Below are positions 43,060 through 53,981 of a stretch of 64,000 bases of DNA, one piece after another (the first letter of the stretch is position 1; the number at the start of each line of letters is the position of its first letter). Under the pieces are notes generated by a model that worked only from the letters and a program-made list of their open reading frames with translations, was not told the DNA's origin and did no database searches. The stretch lies in contig CM057061.1 in assembly GCA_029945375.1 (NCBI GenBank), positions 1,860,001 to 1,924,000 of the forward strand. The letters run 5' to 3'. This DNA is from Agaricus subrufescens. Lineage: Eukaryota > Basidiomycota > Agaricomycetes > Agaricales > Agaricaceae. The translations under genes were made by a program, and so were the position numbers.

Positions 43060-44350
43060 TGACCTATCGCGATCCTGTGACAATGCAGAACTAATGCAGA
43101 AGTAGAGGCTCAAGCATTGTAAGCGCTTCAGCGGACTCCTCACGATCCCTCCACCAAAGTGAGAGGCATGGTCAGCGCATGTCGACGCAGCCCATGGTGA
43201 AGACATCCCCAAGCCCATACCACAGCTGACATGAAGAGTCAAGCGGGTCTATGAGTGATCGGAGAGGCTGAAGAATCTCAGCCAATAGGCCGAGGGTGTC
43301 CTGATCACACCCAATCTACGAAGTCGACATGCCTTTTCCAAGTCTTATTGCGGGGGCGCCTACCCACAACTTGACCATACTCAGTCAAAACAACAGCAAG
43401 ACGGGGGACAGAACGGCAAACAATCCGAGGGGAGGGGGGTGAAAGTCGAGGAAAAGGCCTACTCGACCATGCAGTATCCTTTTTATTGCGTGCATGCGGG
43501 CAGCGCCACTGATATCACAAGATTGATTCATTGCAGGTTCATTGCGCTGTGATCGTCGCGAAGTCGAGGCAGGGTCGTGCCAGGGTCCCATCGCAGCTGT
43601 CAGCGTCCCGAGTGCCAAGCCAGGCAAGTCAATGCAGTATAGACAACAAAAACATAAGGCTTACCTTGTTTGCAGCTTTCTCCACTCGCGAATCTTCATC
43701 AGCCTGGTAATCAAAGGCTCAAAACTACAAAGGTATCGACAGTCTACACACGCAATAGGTAAGCGCCTCGAATAGATACCAGCGGGACGCCTTCAACGCA
43801 AAAAGCTAGTCTTGTTCGGCAGCAGTTGCCTTGCTGGCAGACTATCCCGAGATCCATTATTAGACCAGGGTTGAGCCTGCGTGTGCTCACATGAAATCAT
43901 CACATGGGCAGGATGAATCTAATCTGAATTGAAGGCTACAATTATGAAAGACTAAAGCGGCAACAAACATATGAGCATCCCGCATGAATTCAAGTCTTCC
44001 TCAAAGAACAACTAGGACAGTTTATTAACAGTACGCATGAAGTTCATCTTATTTGAAAGAAGGAATAGAAGGCAACCACATGAATCAGGGTTGCGTCTGA
44101 TTTGTGTCATGGGTCGACGACGGAGTCTGTCTGCATCCGAGAAGCAGCCGAGAGGTGTTGATTTGCGGTGTGCATACTGCCCGAACCTACATACAACGTT
44201 GGGTAATATAATCGAGTTTTGCTAACATGAGGCCCCGAGCAACATGTATGACTCCATACAGACAAATGTTATAGAATACAATAGCCCCGAGCTGTTGAAC
44301 AAAGCTGGGAAACAACAACTTACCTCAATAGAGTATCAGTGTCACGGTGT
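43060..44350. other. Unassigned KDZ-element interior
   Basis: Only short frames below 80 codons are present. No motif, tRNA or repeat was recognised. Base composition is closer to 50% GC than the gene-bearing parts of the element. Confidence 0.5.
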
Positions 44351-44384
44351 TGTTGTCGACATCGTTACCTGATGTGACAATCAA

Positions 44385-46560
44385 TGATATCCCTGCTTAA
44401 CTTATACCAAAACCGTCGTTTGGTTGCCTACCCCCTGCTTGTGGCCTTTGCAACTCACGATGCCTCGGCATTGTCAAGCCTTCACTCTACCTGGTCCATG
44501 CACGGGTCAAATGCAAGATTGCGACCACACGCGGGCGAAAAAACACGGGGGACGATTGCGCACATACCATCATCACATCACACTATTCCTATGCTGTTGC
44601 TCAGGGCCATCGCGTTACATTGATACCGTTAAAGACAGGTCAAAGGAATCCCGCAATGAAATCATGTAATTGTATGTACTAATTTATTCATATTCTCGCC
44701 ATCTCAAAGCATGATACACGACTTTGTTGTGTTATGATCAGCGGGCATCCGCCCACGGTAAGACCACAGCCATTGTACCTCCACTGTACCTACCCCATGC
44801 ACAGGTCTAATGCAAGATCGTGACCACACGCGGGCGAAAAAACACGGGGGACGATCGTGCACATACCATCATCACATCACACTATTCCTATGCTGTTGCT
44901 CAGGGCCATCGCGTTACATTGATACCGTTAAAGACAGGTCAAAGGAATCCCGCAATGAAATCATGTAATTGTATGTACTAATTTATTCATATTCTTGCCA
45001 TCTCAAAGCATGATACACGACTTTGTCGTGTTATGATCAGTGGGCATCCGCCCACGGTAAGACCATGGCCATTGTACCTTCACTGTACCTACCCCATGCA
45101 CAGGTCTAATGCAAGATCGCGACCACACGCGGGCGAAAAAACACATGGGGGACGATCGCGCACATACCATCATCACATCACACTATTCCTATGCCGTTGC
45201 TCAGGGCCATTGCGTTACATCGACGCCGTCAAAGGCAGGTCAAAGGAAACCCGCAATGAAACAATGTAATTGTATTAATTATTCATTTTCTCACCATCTC
45301 AAAACATGATACACGACTTTGTCGTGTCTTGATCAGTGGGCATCCGACCACAGCAAGACAATGGCCATTGTACCTTCACTGTACATGGTCCATGCGCAGG
45401 TCTAATGCAAGATTGCGACCACGCGTAGGCGAAAAAACATCGGCGGGACCATCGCAATCATGTCATCATCACGCTAGAATTACAGCACTGATCAGGGCCA
45501 TCATGTTACATTGACACTGTCAAAGGACTGTCAAACAAATCCCGCAATGAAGTCATACAGTGTATTACATTGACACCGTCGAGCCAAAGGGATCCCGCAC
45601 TGAACTGTACGTACGTATTCATTTGTTAATTTTCGCGCCATCTCGAAACATGAGACACAACTTTGTCGTTGTAATCAGTGGGCATCCGAGACCACGGCCA
45701 TCGCACCTCGCGATGTCACAGCAACGTCGAGTCGTTGCTGTACTTATTCCATGAGGAGGGCAAATGCGAGATCATGGCTAAAATATATACTAACGACTAA
45801 TACGGCTGCCACGCCACTATTGTGGTATCCCTATGCCGTTCATCAGGGCCATCACACCCAGCTGCATTAGCGCCACAGAGCATTGAAGAAACGGTAATTG
45901 TAAATATTCATTTCTCTAGAATTGTGCACTTCACTGACACTCATCTTGACACACGACCCACAGTAAAGTTGTGCCGTGATCACAGCAATCCTATGGCCAT
46001 CTCACCTCGCTGTACTCAGTCCATGCGCAGGTCAAATGTAAGATCGTGACCATGTGCAGGCAAAAAAACACAGTTACGGACATCACAGCCACTATACGAT
46101 CATCGTGCTATCCCCATGCCATTGATCAGGGTCATCGCACCCTGTTACATTGACGCCACATACCATTGAATGAGTCACACAATGAAGGCCGTAATGGTAT
46201 GTATTGATTCGTCTTGATCTTTGCAGTCTGCTGACAATCTCTTTTAGACAATACACAACGAAGTTGCGCTGTGATCAGTGGACATCTGATCATGGCCATC
46301 ACACCTCACGATCATGCCATTGCTGTACTTGTGCAGACGAAATGCAAGATTAGCGAAAATATATGATTGTGGCCATTGCAGCAGCCATACCATCATCATC
46401 CCATTGCTATGGCACTGATCAGGGCCATCATACCCCGTTATCTTGACACTACAGAACATCAAGGAATTTGAAAGCCATGGTTGTACATATTTATTTGTTA
46501 TTTACTTTACTGACAGTCATCCTGATAGATAATGCACAAAGCTGTCCACATCTGATTACA
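44385..46560. repeat. Tandem repeat with about 300 bp period, seven or so copies
   Basis: The anchor GATCAGTGGGCATCCG (or variants) lies at 44736, 45035, 45330, about 45673, 45978 and 46273, giving spacings of 295-343 bp. Copies at 44.4-45.3 kb are nearly identical (GACCACACGCGGGCGAAAAA, TCAGGGCCATCGCGTTACAT), and divergence grows to the right. The short frames in it (for example 44424-44669 and 45109-45309) are repeated text, not genes. Confidence 0.9.
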
Positions 46561-47074
46561 GCAAGATCACAGCTATGTTATCATCCTGCCATTACCATAG
46601 TGTGATCAGCATGTAGGTAGAAGTAGACATGGATTTAATCATGACCATTGTATCTCACAATGGTGTATCAATGACATGCTATCCCAGGGCATAGCATATC
46701 CTCATAGTAACACCTTAAAAAAATCATAGAATACTTAACTATGATGTTTTTGTCATAGTGGAATCCCATAATGTTAATTTAAGCTGTGTAGTTTCTGTAG
46801 AATAGTTATGCTACTGTTACATCACTGTCCCTGCATGTCACAATTCATGCTGTCAGTCTTATAGACATGCTGTAATTCTATATACCAAATTCCCGGGACT
46901 GCTAGCTTGCTTCTCTGGCTAGATTAATTTTCCAAGAGCAACTACTGATGCCATCCCATAGTTCAGCTAGATAGGGTATAATGAAATTGCTTAAATACCC
47001 ATTGGTCAGTAGAATTCAACTAACTTCCCAGTGCCCTTTCACTTGTTCTTGGAAGAAAATCTTGTCTACTCAAT
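46561..47074 (+). promoter_or_regulatory. Upstream region of gene C with a lone palindrome-like site
   Basis: AT-rich, no gene. AGTAGAATTCAACT at 47008-47021 matches the array palindrome at 12 of 14 positions and lies about 55 bp upstream of the gene C start. It is the only such site I found away from the two arrays. Confidence 0.5.
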
Positions 47075-48682
47075 ATGTCTTCAGAGCTTGCTCACTACAG
47101 TCAGTATCAAATGATTATATCTAATCAAAATTACTGACAGTGATTGTTAGCCTTTCTACAACTGAAGCAAGAAGAAAAGACTTTGCTTGCAGTTATCAAA
47201 GACCAACAAAATCGTTTGGAACTTTTTCAGGCAAAGAAAAAAACTGCCAAACGTCAAAGTATGTTACTTTTGATAGTTATCTAGATATTTATTATAACAA
47301 TGAATATTTTCAGAGAACATAAAGTCTATAACTATGACTATTACAAATAAGAAAAAGTGCTTGGATAATGTTCAAGAACTACTCAATAGCCTGTATGAAG
47401 ATGAGGCTACAACTGATGCAGCCTCAGTATCTGCTGTAACTGATGAGGTCTCAACTTCAGCTTTTACCCAATCTCAGCATAATTCGCCTACTCCTCCAGT
47501 TGAAGAAGATATACTAGCCATTATTACATCACCCACCTCTAACACTGCTTCAACTTCTATGGCTCCTGTTCTGGCATCTGCTCAGTCTCCCCAATCTACC
47601 ACTCCTCTTAACACTCCACCTGGTCCAACTATTTCTGGTTATTTCTCTGGTGAAGATGATGATGACTATCAACCATATACTGGAACTGCCAAATATGTGG
47701 AGATTGATAGTCCTGATGAAACTATGAACCCTTTGACTCCTGAAAACAAAGAATCCTGTGAGTTTAAATTTCTCTAACAAACCTGACATTATTTTGATTA
47801 TTTCCAGCATTTAAAAATTTGAAAAGACAAGCTGATTATGACTCTTCAAGCTCAGAAGTGATTATACCAGGTAATCTTTTTGAAGCTCTATTGGTACTTT
47901 TTATTAATAGCATTGTAGATCTGAAAAAGGGAAAAGAAAAGGCAACACCCAAGAGGCCTAACAAGAAAGCCAAGTCTGAGCCAAAGCAGTACAGCCACAG
48001 TATGTATTCTATATTATTCAATATCTACTTATTAATCATATATGAAACAGCTGAAGGGATTGAAATTTTAACTGATTGGCTTACTGCTCAAGTCTTTGAA
48101 AAACCATATATTCCAACTTCTCTCAAGAACCAAGTCAGGAAAAATCCTGGATTTCTACCAGAGGCATACACTACTACCCAGGCCCTTACTTTGGAAATGC
48201 TTACCAATGAATCTGGTAATACTGTCTGCATCCACCATGACTTGAAAGACAGAGTTACATCACATGTTGATGGTTCTCAGTCTATGGCAGATATCCAGAT
48301 TCATGGTGTTCCAGTTCCTAGGATAATGAAGACTAGAAAAAATCCTAGGAAACAGGTTGAGGGGTATTTTTCTTGTGGTTGTGCTATTGAAACTGCTATT
48401 GTAGGGGCTGCTCTCTGGAAAAGCTGGGAGGTTTCTTCTTTCATTCAGGATAGTAAAGTAACTGAAGGGTTTGGTTCACAACCCCTCAATCCAAGGAACA
48501 CTCTTTTCATTATTCAAAATTTGGATAGAGTTTGGGGTATCAAAGGTGCAGATTTATTCAGTGGATCTATTGGGGACAAGGAAACAACTGAGAAGATGAT
48601 GATGAAGAAAGCTGTAGAACATATTAGCAATGCTTACTATGAGAAGTTTGGAGTCAGTCTAAATGTAGAGGAGTTGTTGTAG
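47075..48682 (+). CDS. KDZ-element gene C: 466 aa protein of unknown function
   Basis: Proposed exons 47075-47099, 47151-47258, 47314-47757, 47808-47999 and 48051-48682, all with GT-AG introns, total 466 codons. A short N-terminal coiled coil (FLQLKQEEKTLLAVIKDQQN) is followed by a Ser/Thr/Pro-rich low-complexity region, a basic nuclear-signal-like stretch (KRPNKKAKSE), and a folded C-terminal domain of about 205 residues. The last includes GYFSCGCAIETAIVGAALWK and NLDRVWGIKGADLFSGSIGD. The 51 nt intron at 48000-48050 is also free of stops, so retention is possible. The first exon is the least certain. I do not recognise the domain. It ends 75 bp before the right palindromic array. Confidence 0.7.
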
Positions 48683-48756
48683 ATAATACTGAATTCTGAT
48701 GTTGTGCACTATCATATAACAAAATATGAGGTTGCTCTTTGACAAATTTCCTATGT

Positions 48757-49905
48757 CAGTAGAATTCTACTGCACACAACTATGCTACATGAGTAGAATA
48801 CTACCATACATAATTATTCTCTATCAGTAGAATTCTACTGAAAACAGCTATTGTCCACAAGGAGAATTCTACTGCACACAGCTATTCTCCACCAGTAGAA
48901 TTCTACTACACACAGCTAATCTCAATGAGTAGAATTCTACTGCACACAGCTATTATCAATGAGTAGAATTCTACTACACACAGCTATTCTCCATGAGTGG
49001 AATTCTACTACACACAGCTATTCTCCATGAGTAGAGTTCTACTGTACACAGCTATTCTCCATGAGTAGAATTCTACTGCCCACAGCTATTTTCCATGAGT
49101 AGAATTCTACTCCCCACAGCAATTCCTATGTCAGTAGAATCCTACTGCACACAGCTATTCTCCATGAGTAGAATCCTACTGCTCACAGCTATTCTCCACC
49201 AGTAGAACTCTACTGCACACAGCTATTCTCCATGAGTAGAATTCTACTGCACACAGCTATTCTCCATGAGTAGAATTCTACTGCACACAGCCATTCTCCA
49301 CCAGTAGAATTCTACTGCCCACAGCAATTCCTAGGTCAGTAGAATCCTACTGCACACAACTATTCTCCATGAGTAGAATCCTACTGCACACAGCTATTCT
49401 CCATGAGTAGAATTCTACTGCACACAGCTATTCTCCATGAGTAGAATTCTACTGCACACAGCTATTCTCCATGAGTAGAATTCTACTGCACACAGCTATT
49501 CTCCACCAGTAGAATTCTACTCCCCACAGCAATTCCTATGTCAGTAGAATCTTACTGCACACAGCTATTATCAATGAGTAAAATTCTACTGAACACAGCT
49601 ATTCTCCACCAGTAGAAGTCTACTACACACAGCTATTCTCCATGAGTAGAATTCTACTACCCATAACCATTCTCCAGTGGTAGAAGTCTACTGCACACAG
49701 CTATTCTCCATGAGTAGAATTTAACTGCACACAGCTATTCTCCACAAGTAGAAATCTACTGCACACATTTATCATACAATAGTGGAATCCTACCACACAC
49801 AGTTTTTCTACACCAGTAGAATCCTATCATGCATGTTTGTCTCATCCCAGTAGGATTCTATTATATTTGATATCCCATGTTAGTAAAATCCTACTACCTA
49901 CAGGC
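48757..49905. repeat. Right subterminal array of palindromic 34 bp units
   Basis: The unit is AGTAGAATTCTACTGCACAC plus AGCTATTCTCCATG, 34 bp, about 30 copies from length. It has the same 14 bp palindrome as the left array but an unrelated spacer. Units toward the outer end (49740-49905) are degenerate, as at the left edge. Confidence 0.95.
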
Positions 49906-49943
49906 AAACTACTGTATGACTGCTGCTGTTATACAGGTTGCCT

Positions 49944-50007
49944 AAAATGTACTGGTGGCTGTATGTGGTTTGTACAGCCGGCTGTATGTGTTATGTACAG
50001 TATACAT
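49944..50007 (-). repeat. Right terminal inverted repeat of the KDZ element
   Basis: Reverse complement of the left TIR at 54 of 64 positions. It contains the perfect 14 bp palindrome TACAGCCGGCTGTA and two CATACAGCC copies (as reverse complement). Confidence 0.92.
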
Positions 50008-50029
50008 CAGTCCCCTGCCCCAAGTGCGG

Positions 50030-50291
50030 ACCACCGCAATGAGGGCATCGGATACCTTTTGATCAGCATACATTGGAGTGGTAGCCCCACTGCTGGCAGT
50101 GAGTGCACAGGGTGTAACCGGGACGAGGGGCAGCACCTCGGATTTGGCAGTTGTGGCCTCCAATAGAAACCTGCTTACCAATAAAGTTCCTAGCATTACT
50201 GCCAGAAACGGAGTCAGTGATGTCAATCCATGTGACACAAGTGTCAGCACGGCGGGATGTTCGCATGAAGCAGGGAGCATGGGCGATGTGG
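50030..50291 (-). pseudogene. ORF1 of element E, middle piece
   Basis: The minus strand reads HIAHAPCFMRTSRRADTCVT, WIDITDSVSGSNARNFIGKQ, GGHNCQIRGAAPRPG, CTHCQQWGYHSNVC, a stop at the position of the Arg in VCRSKG, then GIRCPHCGG. This is the core plus the first zinc knuckle. It is bounded by the KDZ element on the left and element C on the right. Confidence 0.87.
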
Positions 50292-50391
50292 TGGTCACTA
50301 ATTGCTTCTTGAACCAGAACCACCACCTTCCTCTTTTGGAAGTCTCAGTGTTTCTGCTTGAGGGGCAATACATAGCATCCACATCGTCTTT

Positions 50392-51899
50392 ATGGATACG
50401 CGCGAGGATTTCGACAACGGGAACTGGACGTCGGACGACGACGATCAGCTTCCCCCACAGCTGGAGGCAGCGGTGCTCAAAACACCGATGACTCCAAAGG
50501 CGACTCGTCTTGAAAAGATGAAGTCACATTTACGGTCCAAAGGCAAGCTTACTGATGCCGTTTGGGCCACCGCCACCACCCCCACTCCTGCGGGCCCTTT
50601 GCAAGCATCGGCGACACCATTGTTGTATGCGACTCAGAGCCTGCACACTCCCAAGCCGACTGGAGCTCCAGCTGCTTCCCCTTCCCCCTCCAGGGCCTCT
50701 TCGATCTTCTCACCGTCCGCAGTGCCAGGAAAAAAGAACCGTCTCGCCTCATCGATTGCCACGGCGGCCAACCTTGTCAACCACATGCCCCCGGATGCGG
50801 ACTTTGCAGCTTACGCTGCTGAAGTCCTGCATCTGATCTATCAGATTCTCAACTCGCCTGCCCACAAGCAGGTTGAGTTCATGAACATGACAGGTTTGTC
50901 TTCATTCGAGGTCGCTCTTGCCATGATAATTGCGCAGACTGGCCTGCCCCCTCCATCCCCAGTCAAGCCCACCACCCCCCTTCCCCCTCCAGCTCTGACC
51001 ACTCCCTCTAGACCCCGGTCCCCGATGGCCGAGGTTGAACATGAGGCTGCTGCGCCGCAGCCAAAGAAAGTCCGGGTCCAATCACCTCCTGGCCCCACTC
51101 CTAAATCTGCCGCTTCTCGGAAGCATGCCCCGGCTGCTCCCGCAGCTGTCCGAGCACCTCCGAAGAGCATTCTCAAGGCGAAGCCAGCCTCCATTCCCTC
51201 CTCCCCCAAGGCCCCTTCCCCAGCCACCGCTCCTGCTGTGTCCAAGCATGCCCCAGCACGCAAGGGCAAGCACACAACTCATGGTGTCTCAAGGCGAGGC
51301 GTCCACATCACTCCCCCGGCCGGATCTAGTATCCATGCTATTAATATCATGCCTGAGGTTCTTCGGGAATGCAATCGCCACCTAAAGGACGACCTCAAGG
51401 CTGAGGTCGTTCTAGAATCTTCTTCTGACACGGCAACCGGTATCTTCATAGCCGCGTCCCGAGTCCTATCCCACCCCGAGTCTGCGTGCGTCCTTAGGCA
51501 CGTCCGCCGCCTCGTCGATCCCAATGGCCTTGTCCCGCTCCAGGCCACCACCCCTTCTTCCACATTGTACTTGAAGATAATTGATGTACCACTCATTCCG
51601 GCCCCTCCCGCCACCTGGATCACCGTGCAGCGTGACGCCTTCACTGTCGCCATGCACAGTTCCCCTGTAGGTCACGCCCTGTCACGTCACCTCAAGCACA
51701 CCGTCCGCTTCATGAGGATGTCATGCCATGCGGACACTTGTGTCACTTGGCTGGATATCTCTGACTCTGTCTCGGGCCGTACGGCCCATGACTACATTGG
51801 TAAGCATGTCCTCATAGGCGGGCAGAACTGTCAAATCTGGGGCGCTGCACCCTGGCCCGGCTCTGCGCTGTGCACTCGCTGCCAGCGATGGGGCCACCA
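50392..51899 (+). CDS. LINE-type ORF1 of element C, main part
   Basis: ATG at 50392 (MDTREDFDNGNWTSDDDDQL). It covers the acidic N-terminus, a basic helix (PKATRLEKMKSHLRSKGKL), the domain around SAVPGKKNRLASSIATAANL and SFEVALAMIIAQTG, the basic linker, and the core up to CTRCQRWGHH. The frame continues at 53982 once element D and one TSD copy are set aside, for 582 codons in total with no stop. The protein was therefore intact until D landed in the codons of the first zinc knuckle. Confidence 0.88.
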
Positions 51900-53966
51900 A
51901 TTCCTTCCTTGACCTCTTACCACTACCTTCCTCTTTTGGAAGCCTCTGTGGTTTAGTTGCACTAGTAAGGAATACATCTCAATGCCTCCTAAGCGCAAGG
52001 GCAATCTTGCCCGTAAACAGTCTCAACAACCTCCGCCTGAGGGTACGCCTGTGGTGGAATCGCGTATTGACGATGACTCGGACTGGGACGCCCCAGGCCA
52101 GCCTTGTGCCTCCCTCGAGCCCGCTTTCTTTGTAGGCTCAATTATGAACCCCGCCAGCAAATACGTTGGCCACACTCCTGCTCAAGCGTCCGGGTCCTCA
52201 GCCTCTCAGCCTGGTACCCTCCTCCCTCCTGCTGAAATCAAGTCAGTGCTCCAAACCCCCCCTCCTGCTTCAGGGCTTCTCCTGCAGCAACTTTTAGGTA
52301 AACGACCTGAACGGCCGTCTCCCACTCCTTCTGCCATGCTCACGAGCGAATCGCCTGCTTGTATTCCTGTTCCTGCGCCTGAGCCTCAAGCTCCCGAGCG
52401 CTCTCTTACCCCCCCAACTGCATCTCAAACAGATGCATTTTTTGCTGCTCTGGAAATGTATACTTCCGAGCTAAACGCGTCTCATGCCGATGCCCCTCGC
52501 TTTATCGGCATGATTCTCACTTCCTTGCAGGTCATGCTCCGTGACCCCGCGACTCTCGCTTTAGAAGTCCATGGCAGATTCACCGTCAAGGACCTGCTTG
52601 ATAGTCTGCTGCGCTCAGGTGCGGCCTTTGCTCCTTTACCCCCCGGCACTTTGGGTACTGGCCCTAGGCCAGTTCCCAAGCCACAAGTCAAGAGGATGCG
52701 CACTGCTCCTCCCACTCCTACTCCTGCGAAGCCGAGTGCTCCAGCGAAAGCCGATAGTGCACCGCCTCGTCTCTCTAAGCAGCTGCCTCCCTTGGAGGCT
52801 CCTGCCGTTTTGGTTTCCGCTCCAAAGCCCAAGCATCGTCAACACCAGGGCAAACACACTATCCATGGCCCATCTCACCGTGGTATCATCATCAAACCAA
52901 GCGGCAAAATGACCCTCTCTGCTGATCGTTTCCACAATAAGCGTATCAATGCTTACAACAACAAGATCGTATCCGATCTCAAGGTCACTGACCTTGCGAT
53001 CACATCTGCCGAGGACCACGGGCCTGGAGTCTATCTCCATACTACCCAGGTCCCCACTCAAGCCGAATGCGACTTCGTGCTGAAACATGTGCGAAGGGAC
53101 TTCGATTCCCCAGTCGGTTATCCCATGACCACCATCACCCCCCACTCCACGTCTTATCTCAAGATAGTGGATATTCCAATTACTGATCCTAAGTCCAAGG
53201 ATTGGGTTATTCCGACCGGTGGTGTTATCCATGACGCCATCTCTTCTTCACCGGTAGGGGCTTCCCTTGCCGAAATCATCACCAACATCTGCATTATGCG
53301 GACATCCCCTCATTCCGATTCATGCATCGCATGGATCGACATCAAAGACTCACTGGCTGGTACCGTTGCAAAACGGTTTATTGGTCAACTTATTTGCATA
53401 TCCGGTGTCAACTGCAGAATTGCCAGTGCCCGTCCTCACTCTGGCTCCGTCCTGTGCACTCGTTGCTACAGGTGGGGTCATCATCACTCTCAGTGCTGTT
53501 GCGAAGGCGTGTGCTGTCCTCTTTGCGGGGGGCCTCATCGCGAGGCCAACCACTCTACTATGGTCACTCCGACTTCAGTCGAGAAGCGACACTGCGTGAA
53601 TTGTACCGCTTCCAAGCGGGAAAAGCGCGATCATTTGGCAACCGATCGGAAGGCATGTCCCTTCTGGTCCCATCGTTTCGACAGGGACTGGCTCAAATGG
53701 CAATTCCCTGTGTGTAAGATTTAATCTCCGTGGGTATGTGTATTTTTAGCTATCTGCTCTTTTCATTTTCGTGTATCGACGGACTTTGGCTTTTGCGTGT
53801 CCGCCTTTTCTTTGATTCATAGTCCATTTCTATTGGCGTTCGTCCTTAAATTAGTTATGTACTTGTAGGTAGCTCCCAGGTGTACGTAAAGGGGGGGGTA
53901 TGCGTCATGGCACCCCATGTATGAGGTCGATGTTGAAATACATCCCATTGATACAAAAAAAAAAAA
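51900..53966 (+). mobile_element. ORF1-only retroelement D (complete)
   Basis: A 15 bp TSD GCGATGGGGCCACCA lies at 51885-51899 and 53967-53981. The leader block CTACCTTCCTCTTTTGGAAG is at 51923-51942. The tail is GGTCGATGTTGAAATACATC then CCATTGATAC and 12 A. About 2.07 kb, all accounted for by leader, ORF1 and 3' UTR. Confidence 0.95.
51982..53724 (+). CDS. LINE-type ORF1 (Gag-like) protein of element D, 580 aa, intact
   Basis: ATG at 51982 (MPPKRKGNLARKQSQQPPPE), 82 bp after the 5' end. A Pro-rich N-terminus is followed by a helical domain (DAPRFIGMILTSLQVMLRDP), a basic linker (KHRQHQGKHTIHGPSHRG), the core (SDSCIAWIDIKDSLAGTVAK) and the knuckles CTRCYRWGHHHSQC, CPLCGGPHREANH and CVNC..KREKRDH, with the tail FDRDWLKWQF. 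It groups with X more than with A, C and Y by the core and knuckles. No RT follows; the 3' UTR is only 230 bp. Together with X it is the best candidate for a working protein of the ORF1-only elements. Confidence 0.9.
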   Translation: MPPKRKGNLARKQSQQPPPEGTPVVESRIDDDSDWDAPGQPCASLEPAFFVGSIMNPASKYVGHTPAQASGSSASQPGTLLPPAEIKSVLQTPPPASGLLLQQLLGKRPERPSPTPSAMLTSESPACIPVPAPEPQAPERSLTPPTASQTDAFFAALEMYTSELNASHADAPRFIGMILTSLQVMLRDPATLALEVHGRFTVKDLLDSLLRSGAAFAPLPPGTLGTGPRPVPKPQVKRMRTAPPTPTPAKPSAPAKADSAPPRLSKQLPPLEAPAVLVSAPKPKHRQHQGKHTIHGPSHRGIIIKPSGKMTLSADRFHNKRINAYNNKIVSDLKVTDLAITSAEDHGPGVYLHTTQVPTQAECDFVLKHVRRDFDSPVGYPMTTITPHSTSYLKIVDIPITDPKSKDWVIPTGGVIHDAISSSPVGASLAEIITNICIMRTSPHSDSCIAWIDIKDSLAGTVAKRFIGQLICISGVNCRIASARPHSGSVLCTRCYRWGHHHSQCCCEGVCCPLCGGPHREANHSTMVTPTSVEKRHCVNCTASKREKRDHLATDRKACPFWSHRFDRDWLKWQFPVCKI

Positions 53967-53981
53967 GCGATGGGGCCACCA

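Larger units (their letters stand above)
31698..50022 (+). mobile_element. Giant KDZ-superfamily DNA transposon, about 18.3 kb
   Basis: Terminal inverted repeats of 64 bp (54 of 64 identical) lie at 31712-31775 and 49944-50007, about 15 bp from the ends. The flanks AGTGTGG (31691-31697) and AGTGCGG (50023-50029) form an imperfect 7 bp TSD, and deleting the element restores ORF1 of element E (GGPH..SANH), so the boundaries are supported to within a few bases. Inside each end is a long array of a palindromic unit. Gene order: A (minus), KDZ transposase (plus), B (minus), a repeat-rich middle, C (plus). The element is visibly AT-richer than its surroundings. KDZ elements (Kyakuja-Dileera-Zisupton) are known to be abundant in mushroom-forming fungi; the array architecture and companion genes are what is unusual here. 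Confidence 0.9.

Noticed and set aside
47871..47910. Possible 40 nt intron in gene C
   Set aside because: Removing it would shift the frame into a stop (TAG), while reading through stays open.
34636..48682. TET/JBP dioxygenase cargo, known to accompany KDZ elements
   Set aside because: None of genes A, B or C shows the H-x-D and distal His/Arg pattern of that family.
31820..49905. Centromeric satellite
   Set aside because: The arrays lie just inside the TIRs of one element and differ between its two ends, so they belong to the transposon.
31698..50022. Starship-type giant fungal element
   Set aside because: No tyrosine recombinase (captain) is visible. The element has TIRs and a KDZ transposase instead.
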